Translations under genes and position numbers: made by a program | Assembly (NCBI RefSeq): GCF_014636495.1 | Contig: NZ_BMEM01000001.1 | Location: 1,318,471 to 1,382,470 of the forward strand | Direction of reading: 5' to 3' | Length of the DNA stretch: 64,000 bases | Origin: Ornithinimicrobium tianjinense | GTDB taxonomy: Bacteria > Actinomycetota > Actinomycetes > Actinomycetales > Dermatophilaceae | Shown: in pieces, positions 59,270-64,000 of the stretch | How the letters are laid out: each line of letters opens with the position of its first letter | How positions within the stretch are numbered: position 1 is the first letter of the stretch | The notes under the pieces: model-generated | The model's input: only the letters and a program-made list of their open reading frames with translations | Told to the model about the DNA's origin: nothing | The model's database searches: none

Positions 59270-59637
59270 CACGCCCTCCCGCTGGCGAGCAGGGACGCCA
59301 GGTGGTTGCGCTGGTCCAGCGTGAGCAGGCCAGCGGCCAGCGTCTCGTTGATGTCGCGCTCCAGCAGCGCGGCGGCCAGGGCGCTGCGGGCCTGGACGAA
59401 CTCGGGGTCTGACTCCGGGCGGGAACGGGACAGCGCCGCCACACGGGCGCGGTGCCGAAAGACTTCGGTTGAGCGGTGCATAAGCAACTCCACGTACTCG
59501 TGGAGTGGCTCCCAGCGCTGCCGCCCGTGCGGGACTGGTGATCCTCCGGCTGCATCCTCCCCGCCGCTCTGGCGGGGTGCCACCTTGACCTCATGTGCGA
59601 GATGGACCCGGGTGGATGCTCCCGGCCACTGCCTCAT
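59266..59637 (-). CDS. First gene of the leftward operon, unknown
   Basis: 123 residues. The first 45 are basic and look disordered; residues 45-120 are helical (HEYVELLMHRSTEVFRHRAR, then FVQARSALAAALLERDINET). No family recognised. ATG at 59637 lies about 33 nt after the operon's predicted start site. Its stop overlaps the excisionase-like gene. Being first, it could be a regulator of the operon, but nothing in the sequence proves it. Confidence 0.55.
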   Translation of the reverse strand: MRQWPGASTRVHLAHEVKVAPRQSGGEDAAGGSPVPHGRQRWEPLHEYVELLMHRSTEVFRHRARVAALSRSRPESDPEFVQARSALAAALLERDINETLAAGLLTLDQRNHLASLLASGRAW

Positions 59638-59676
59638 GGCCCCCGGCGCCTGGCCGGTGCATTACGACTGAGCCTC

Positions 59677-59705
59677 AAGTTAGGTGCTTCTCTGGCAAGG
59701 TGCAA
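59677..59705 (-). promoter_or_regulatory. Promoter of the leftward element operon
   Basis: On the minus strand TTGCAC (59700-59705), 17-bp spacer and TAACTT (59677-59682). It lies about 40 nt before the first gene and is the only clear sigma-70-type promoter in this gap. Confidence 0.65.
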
Positions 59706-59716
59706 GCAAAGTTTGC
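59706..59716. promoter_or_regulatory. Possible operator beside the leftward promoter
   Basis: GCAAAGTTTGC is a perfect 11-bp palindrome directly upstream of the -35 box. Its position fits a repressor or activator site for the operon. Confidence 0.5.
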
Positions 59717-59774
59717 AGAGTTATCTATCTCCGTCATAGGAGTGGGTTTCCCAGCCATTCCTGATAGCGCGAGA

Positions 59775-59805
59775 CGGCCCGCTGAGCGGTTTGCTCAGCG
59801 GGCCG
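59775..59805 (-). terminator. Terminator of the integrase gene
   Basis: CGGCCCGCTGAGC (59775-59787) and GCTCAGCGGGCCG (59793-59805) form a perfect 13-bp stem with a 5-nt loop, 22 bp after the int stop on the minus strand. No U-tract, as is common in this genome. It insulates int from the leftward promoter. Confidence 0.8.
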
Positions 59806-59826
59806 GGGGTGCTCGGCGGGGGAGTG

Positions 59827-60969
59827 CTACTCGCCGCTTGAGAGGCGGCCGAGCGCCGCAGCGATGGCAGCGTCGCGTCCCTTGGCGGTGTGCTGGTAGC
59901 GCATGGCCATGCCAGGGCTGCTGTGTCCCAGGCGGCCCATCAGCTCGGCGGTGGTGGCGCCCACCTGAGCGGCGAGCACCGCACCCGTGTGGCGCAGGTC
60001 GTGCCAGCGCAGGTCCGGCCGACCGATGGCCCGCCGTGCCGGGTAGAAGACGCCGTAGAGGGTGCTGGGCGCCAGGTGGCTGACGCCGTCGGCGGCCGGG
60101 AAGAGCAGACCCTCGCGGCCACCCGCGATGCTGATGGCCATGTGTTCGCGCAGCGCGTCCACCACCTGCGGCGGCATGGCAACGTCACGCACGCCAGCGT
60201 CACTCTTCGGGGTGCCGACGATGAACTCACCGCCCACCCGCGTGACACCCCGGCGCACCTTGACCACCCCACGCGCCAGGTCTATGTCCTTGCGGCGCAA
60301 CTCGGTCAACTCCCCGAAGCGCAGCCCGCACCACGCGGCTAGAAGCGTCATGGCGCGGTAGCGCTCGGGCATGGCCTCCACGAGAGCCGTCAACTCGGCG
60401 GTGCTGAGCGGTTCGATCTTGTGCACGCGCTTGGCGTTGCTGGCGCCACGGATGTGGCAGGGGTTCGCGTCGGCCAGCCCATCCTGCACCGCCGTCGTGA
60501 AGATGGTGCGGAGCAGGCTGTAGGCGTGGCTGCGCATGGTCGGGGTGCTCTTGTCCAGCCCGGCGTACCACGCACGCACCACATCGGGGGTGATGCTCTT
60601 CGGGCGTCGGTCGCCCAGCGCGGGGAGAATGTGCTGGTCCAGAAGCTTCCGGTAGTGGGCGCGGCTGCGGGGCTTCAGGTCCCGCTCGGCGAGCCAGGTC
60701 TCGGCGTATGCGGCGAGCGTGTCGTGCGCCTTGATCCGCGCCTGCGTCTCGGTGGTGGGCGGCTGCCACTCCTCGTCCAGGTACTCGGCGCGGCGCACCG
60801 ACTCTTCCATGTCCGACAGCCACTTTCGAGCGTTCCGCATGGTGTCCCACGTCTTGCTGTAGCGCTTCCCGTCCGGCCCGCGGAAGCGAGCCTGCGGCTT
60901 GCCCGAGGGCAGCATGCGGACGGACCCGGAGCCGTAGTCGCGGCGCTTGGGCTGGGTGGTGCTGGTCAT
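59827..60969 (-). CDS. int: Tyrosine integrase
   Basis: 380 residues, phage-type tyrosine recombinase. Residues 1-60 are the arm-binding part (DYGSGSVRMLPSGKPQARFR), 65-165 the SAM-like core-binding domain and 190-375 the catalytic domain with Arg in AAWCGLRFGELTELRRKDID, His-x-x-Arg in LRWHDLRHTGAVLAAQ and nucleophile Tyr in GMAMRYQHTAKGRD. ATG at 60969 has AAGGAG upstream. It ends the element 170 bp from attR, as expected for a tRNA-targeting integrase. All catalytic residues are present, so it should be functional. Confidence 0.95.
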   Translation of the reverse strand: MTSTTQPKRRDYGSGSVRMLPSGKPQARFRGPDGKRYSKTWDTMRNARKWLSDMEESVRRAEYLDEEWQPPTTETQARIKAHDTLAAYAETWLAERDLKPRSRAHYRKLLDQHILPALGDRRPKSITPDVVRAWYAGLDKSTPTMRSHAYSLLRTIFTTAVQDGLADANPCHIRGASNAKRVHKIEPLSTAELTALVEAMPERYRAMTLLAAWCGLRFGELTELRRKDIDLARGVVKVRRGVTRVGGEFIVGTPKSDAGVRDVAMPPQVVDALREHMAISIAGGREGLLFPAADGVSHLAPSTLYGVFYPARRAIGRPDLRWHDLRHTGAVLAAQVGATTAELMGRLGHSSPGMAMRYQHTAKGRDAAIAAALGRLSSGE

Positions 60970-60995
60970 GGCGGCTCCTTGCGGTGGGCTGGGCG

Positions 60996-61046
60996 CGTGC
61001 CCCGTTCGTGCCCCAATCAAAGCACACCCGTGCCCCAACGTGCCCA
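60996..61046. repeat. Cluster of CGTGCCCC octamers, right end
   Basis: CGTGCCCC at 60996, 61007 and 61029, with the variant CGTGCCCA at 61039. The first two are 11 bp apart, followed by GTTC and AATC, the reverse order of the left end. They lie between int and attR, where arm-type sites are expected. Confidence 0.75.
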
Positions 61047-61136
61047 CTTCTGCGTCATATCCGTGGGGCGCATAAGCGCAGGTCAGAGAGCGTCTATGCA
61101 GGTGATCGGCCTGTCAGGTTAGCAGCCACGGCGCTA

Positions 61137-61161
61137 GTTCAAACCCAGTATCGCCCACCAG
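61137..61161 (+). other. attR, right attachment site
   Basis: 25 bp identical to 51427-51451, the displaced original 3' end of tRNA-Val. It is not a functional tRNA, as the 5' part is missing. Confidence 0.92.
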
Positions 61162-61169
61162 CAGAAAAT

Positions 61170-61205
61170 GGCCCCTGAGCCGCGAACACGCGGCCGGGGC
61201 CTTTT
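61170..61205 (+). terminator. Native tRNA-Val terminator, displaced
   Basis: GGCCCC and GGGGCC close a stem also containing CCGCG/CGCGG, followed by TTTT. It lies just after attR and would have ended the tRNA transcript before integration. Confidence 0.75.
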
Positions 61206-61261
61206 CTCACGGACCACCTGCCATCGCGGTCGTTCGACGGGACCGTCGGGACGGTCGGGCC

Positions 61262-61267
61262 TAGCGT
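61262..61267 (+). promoter_or_regulatory. Leaderless promoter -10 of the small membrane protein
   Basis: TAGCGT, 6 nt before ATG at 61274. Confidence 0.55.
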
Positions 61268-61273
61268 GGACGG

Positions 61274-61426
61274 ATGACGGATCACGATCCCGAGAGCCGG
61301 GTTCCCCGCGCCCGGCTGAGCCGGCGTGCCGACCGCAACCCCGCACGCCTGGCGCCGTTCATGGGGCCGCTCCTGCTGCTGGGGCTGGCGATCGTCATCC
61401 TGCTCGTCTTCGTGCTGCTGCGTTGA
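61274..61426 (+). CDS. 50-residue single-pass membrane protein
   Basis: A basic, probably cytoplasmic N-terminus of about 28 residues (RVPRARLSRRADRNPARLAP) is followed by one hydrophobic helix (FMGPLLLLGLAIVILLVFVL) at the C-terminus. Too short for family assignment. Support comes from the clean leaderless promoter 6 nt upstream of ATG and from the distinct protein character. It lies on host DNA just outside attR. Confidence 0.6.
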   Translation: MTDHDPESRVPRARLSRRADRNPARLAPFMGPLLLLGLAIVILLVFVLLR

Positions 61427-61429
61427 CGA

Positions 61430-61545
61430 GAGGGCCGTGCCGGACACCCTGGCTCGAGGCCGAGCTGGCACTGGTCGAGCCCGAGGTGGTCGTGTGCCTG
61501 GGCGCCTCGGCCGGCCGCGCGGTCCTGGCCGCCCGGTGCGGATCG
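61430..61545 (+). pseudogene. Probable UdgX-like uracil-DNA glycosylase remnant
   Basis: The translation TPWLEAELALVEPEVVVCLG and ASAGRAVLAAR matches what I know of the C-terminal half of UdgX-type uracil-DNA glycosylases (conserved C-P-W-L-x-x-E and V-x-L-G-A segments). No start, no catalytic N-terminal half and no stop of its own are present; the frame runs into the alpha-galactosidase gene. I read it as a truncated fragment. Confidence 0.5.
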
Positions 61546-61566
61546 GTGCCGAACGTGGAGGTTCCC

Positions 61567-61572
61567 TACGAT
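61567..61572 (+). promoter_or_regulatory. Leaderless promoter -10 of the alpha-galactosidase operon
   Basis: TACGAT, 6 nt before GTG at 61579. It decides the start of the alpha-galactosidase gene against the longer open frame upstream. Confidence 0.6.
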
Positions 61573-61578
61573 GACCCG

Positions 61579-63723
61579 GTGACCCCAGACGTCCTGTACC
61601 TCCGCGCCTCCGGGACCTCCCTGGTCCTCGAGCTCGCCGACGACCTGCTGCCCGTGGTCCGGCACTGGGGGTCCGACCTCGGTGACCTGACCGACGAGGA
61701 CCTGGCCGCCCTCGGGACCGCCGCGCGGGTCGCCTTCTTCGACAGCCCGTTCGACGTGGCCGACCAGGTGACCGTGCTGCCCGAGCACGCGCGGGCCTGG
61801 ATCGGCCGGCCCGGGGTCGAGGGCTCCCGCGAGGGTCGTGACTGGTCGCCCGCCTTCCGGACCAGCGGGCCGGCGACCACGTCGACCGAGCCGGACGGCA
61901 CCCAGCGGGTCGTGGTGCGCGGGGCCGACGCGACGGCATACCTGGAGGTCGTGCTCGAGCTCGAGCTGCACCCGGGCGGGCTCCTGCGCGTGCGGTCGAC
62001 GCTGACCAACACCGGCCACGACACCTACACCCTGGGCGCGGTCCGCCACGTGCTGCCGGTGCCCGAGGTCGCGGGCGAGCTGCTGGACTTCACCGGGCGG
62101 CACACCTACGAGCGGGTCCCGCAGCGGCAGCCGTTCAGCGCCGGCGTCCACTCGCGCGAGGTGCGGACGGGACGCACCGGGCTGGACGCCGTGCACCTGC
62201 TCTGCGCGGGCGAGCCCGGCTTCGGCTTCCGGCACGGCCAGGTGTGGGCCGTCCACCTCGGCTGGAGCGGCAACCAGCAGGCGTACGCCGAGCGCCTCCA
62301 CAACGGCGCGCGGGTGCTCGGCGCCGGGGAGGCGCTGGAGCACGGGGAGCTGCGCCTCGCTCACGGGGAGTCGTGCACGACCCCGTGGCTGTATGCCGCG
62401 CACGGCACCGGCCTCGACGAGGTCACTGCGCGCTTCCACGCCTTCTCGCGCAGCCGGCCGCACGCGCCCTCGCGCCCGAGGCCGGTGACGCTCAACACCT
62501 GGGAGGCGGTCTACTTCGACCAATCCCTGGAGCGGCTGACGGCGCTGGCCGACGCCGGGGCCGCGGTGGGGACGGAGCGCTTCGTGCTGGACGACGGGTG
62601 GTTCGGCGGGCGTTGTGACGACACGACGAGCCTGGGGGACTGGACCGTCTCGCCCGACGTCTGGCCCGACGGCCTGCAGCCGCTCATCGACCACGTGCAC
62701 GGTCTCGGCATGGAGTTCGGGCTCTGGGTCGAGCCGGAGATGGTCAGCATCGACTCGGACCTGGCGAGGGCCCACCCGGAGTGGATCTTCGCCGCCGGCG
62801 GCCGGCGGGGGCTGGAGTCGCGGCAGCAGCACGTGCTCGACCTCGGTCATCCGGGCGCGTACGCCCACGTGCGCGACCAGCTGGTGAGGCTGCTGCAGAC
62901 CTACGACATCGCCTACCTGAAGTGGGACCACAACCGCTACCTCAACGACGCCGGCCACACCCCCGGGGGCGAGGCCGGGGTGCGCGCCCACACCCTCGCG
63001 GCCTACCGCCTGATGGACGAGCTGATCGCCGCCCGGCCAGGCCTGGAGATCGAGTCCTGCGCGGGCGGCGGCGGCCGGGTCGACCTCGGAGTCATGGAGC
63101 GCTGCGTGCGGGTCTGGGCCTCGGACTGCATCGACCCGCTGGAGCGCCAGCAGATCCAGCGGTGGACCTTCGCCCTGCTGCCGCCCGGCTGGGTCGGCAC
63201 CCACGTCGGCTCGCCGCGCGCGCACACCACCGGCCGGCGGCACGACCTGTCCTTCCGCGGCGAGACCGCGATCTGGGGGCACCTGGGGATCGAGTGGGAC
63301 CTCACCCGCGCGACGCCCGAGGAGCTGGCCGAGCTGGGGGAGTGGGTGGCCTTCCACAAGGCGCACCGCGACCTCCTGCACGAGGGCGTCGTCGTCAACG
63401 CCGACCACCCCGACGAGGCCGTCTGGGTGCACGGTGTGGTGGCGGTCGACGGTGCGGAGGCGCTCTACTCGGTGACCTCCCTGGGCCGGCCCGTGACCAC
63501 CGGTCCGGGGCGGGTGAGACTGCCCGGCCTCGATCCGACGCGCCGCTACCGCGCCTCCGTGCCGACACCCGGGACCGAGCTCCGGCGCGAGGGGCGCGGT
63601 GTCGTCCCCTGGACCCGTGAGGGCGTCGTGACGACGGGCCGGGTCCTCGCCGAGGTCGGCCTGCCCATGATCCCGCTCCTGCCGGAGCACTCCCACCTGA
63701 TCCACCTGGAAGAGGTCCGATGA
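61579..63723 (+). CDS. Alpha-galactosidase, GH36
   Basis: Hydrolyses terminal alpha-galactosides such as melibiose and raffinose. 714 residues. The N-terminal beta domain has [20 protein letters not shown]; the barrel has [59 protein letters not shown] (catalytic nucleophile Asp in KWDHNR) and [15 protein letters not shown], with [15 protein letters not shown] supplying the acid Asp. No signal peptide, so it is cytoplasmic. Overlap with galK (ATGA) shows the galactose released is phosphorylated at once. Confidence 0.95.
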   Translation: MTPDVLYLRASGTSLVLELADDLLPVVRHWGSDLGDLTDEDLAALGTAARVAFFDSPFDVADQVTVLPEHARAWIGRPGVEGSREGRDWSPAFRTSGPATTSTEPDGTQRVVVRGADATAYLEVVLELELHPGGLLRVRSTLTNTGHDTYTLGAVRHVLPVPEVAGELLDFTGRHTYERVPQRQPFSAGVHSREVRTGRTGLDAVHLLCAGEPGFGFRHGQVWAVHLGWSGNQQAYAERLHNGARVLGAGEALEHGELRLAHGESCTTPWLYAAHGTGLDEVTARFHAFSRSRPHAPSRPRPVTLNTWEAVYFDQSLERLTALADAGAAVGTERFVLDDGWFGGRCDDTTSLGDWTVSPDVWPDGLQPLIDHVHGLGMEFGLWVEPEMVSIDSDLARAHPEWIFAAGGRRGLESRQQHVLDLGHPGAYAHVRDQLVRLLQTYDIAYLKWDHNRYLNDAGHTPGGEAGVRAHTLAAYRLMDELIAARPGLEIESCAGGGGRVDLGVMERCVRVWASDCIDPLERQQIQRWTFALLPPGWVGTHVGSPRAHTTGRRHDLSFRGETAIWGHLGIEWDLTRATPEELAELGEWVAFHKAHRDLLHEGVVVNADHPDEAVWVHGVVAVDGAEALYSVTSLGRPVTTGPGRVRLPGLDPTRRYRASVPTPGTELRREGRGVVPWTREGVVTTGRVLAEVGLPMIPLLPEHSHLIHLEEVR

Positions 63724-64000
63724 CGCGGCATTCAGAGACCGTCTGGCGCCCGCCCGCCGACGACGACGAGGTCGCGCACGAGCTGGCTCAGGGCTTTGCG
63801 GGGCGCTTCGGCGCGGAGCCGGACGGCGTGTGGGCGGCACCTGGCCGGGTCAACCTGATCGGCGAGCACACCGACTACAACGGCGGCTTCGCGCTGCCGT
63901 TCGCCCTCCCGCACCGGACCTACGCGGCGGTCCACCGACGCGAGGACGGGGTCCTGCGCCTCGCCTCCGTGCAGCAGGAGCGGACCTGGGAGGGTCGGGT
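63720..64000 (+). CDS. galK: Galactokinase, N-terminal part
   Basis: Phosphorylates galactose in the Leloir pathway; a GHMP kinase. Only 93 residues lie in the window. The galactokinase signature [20 protein letters not shown] follows WAAPGR near residue 45, with the Glu-His-Thr-Asp segment that binds galactose. The ATG overlaps the alpha-galactosidase stop. The rest continues past the right edge. Confidence 0.95.
   Translation, partial: MTRHSETVWRPPADDDEVAHELAQGFAGRFGAEPDGVWAAPGRVNLIGEHTDYNGGFALPFALPHRTYAAVHRREDGVLRLASVQQERTWEGR

Larger units (their letters stand above)
51427..61161. mobile_element. Integrated 9.7-kb element in tRNA-Val, satellite-like
   Basis: The borders are a 25-bp direct repeat of the tRNA-Val 3' end (51427-51451 and 61137-61161). 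Inside: endonuclease and methyltransferase genes rightward; terminase, small proteins, ATPase, zinc protein and HTH leftward; integrase at the right end next to attR. No portal, capsid, tail or lysis gene is present. The host motif TATGCC, frequent outside, was not seen inside, in keeping with foreign origin. I read it as a possible phage satellite or a strongly reduced prophage; the complete att sites and intact int suggest recent mobility. Confidence 0.85.

Noticed and set aside
61137-61161. A second tRNA-Val
   Set aside because: Only the T loop and acceptor 3' strand are present; it is the displaced attR copy.
61168-61578. N-terminal extension of alpha-galactosidase
   Set aside because: The open frame crosses the native tRNA terminator, the small membrane gene in another frame and the UdgX-like fragment. 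GTG at 61579 has a promoter at exact leaderless spacing.

Overview
The window is 64 kb of very GC-rich chromosome with actinobacterial hallmarks: GTG starts, ATGA/GTGA stop-start overlaps, many leaderless promoters (TAnnnT, then 6-7 nt, then ATG/GTG), the coproporphyrin-type haem genes chdC and cgoX, LigD-type polymerase and LigC-type ligase, and a secreted protease with cell-wall-binding repeats. A member of Micrococcales related to Ornithinimicrobium, Serinicoccus or Janibacter is my best guess; that is inference from style and gene content, not from a marker gene. No gene-free stretch exceeds 300 bases.

Layout. 1-1700: TPP riboswitch and thiM (cut by the window edge), a nuclease, a DUF1992 protein. 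1822-19014: surface-glycan region with a PfkB kinase, several glycosyltransferases (two bifunctional, with the same two domains in opposite order), a PglK-like ABC exporter, UDP-GlcNAc 2-epimerase, a nucleotide-sugar dehydrogenase and a large integral membrane protein; an acetyltransferase and a lipase-like hydrolase are interspersed. 19042-26612: glycerophosphodiesterase, NarL-type two-component system, spermidine-synthase-like protein, an HTH-MurA fusion with a probable operator, RNase D and DUF3000. 26680-32058: hemE, nadE, cgoX, chdC, a ProC-like gene and msrB. 32096-38575: a 1,771-residue S8 protease, a small RHH-LuxR regulator and a secreted protein. 38724-42077: LigD-type polymerase, ATP-dependent ligase and hydrolase in one operon. 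42102-47291: FadR-type regulator divergent from an NRAMP-like permease and the pxpABC/ycsI 5-oxoproline genes. 47276-50997: RibD-like reductase, PPK2 and glgX. 51177-51450: three tRNAs (Gly, Cys, Val).

51427-61161 is a 9.7-kb element integrated in the 3' end of tRNA-Val, bounded by a 25-bp direct repeat. It carries a tyrosine integrase, an excisionase-like HTH, a RecA-fold ATPase followed by iteron-like repeats, a TerS-like protein, a large terminase split into two proteins, and a BglII/BstYI-like endonuclease with an MT-A70 methyltransferase fused to an HTH. There are no portal, capsid or tail genes, so it looks more like a phage satellite than a prophage. The R and M genes run rightward; packaging and replication genes form one leftward, mostly overlapping operon; a strong hairpin separates the two. 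This is the most promising candidate for an undescribed system in the window.

61274-64000: a 50-residue membrane protein, a probable UdgX-like remnant, an alpha-galactosidase and the start of galK, overlapping as an operon.
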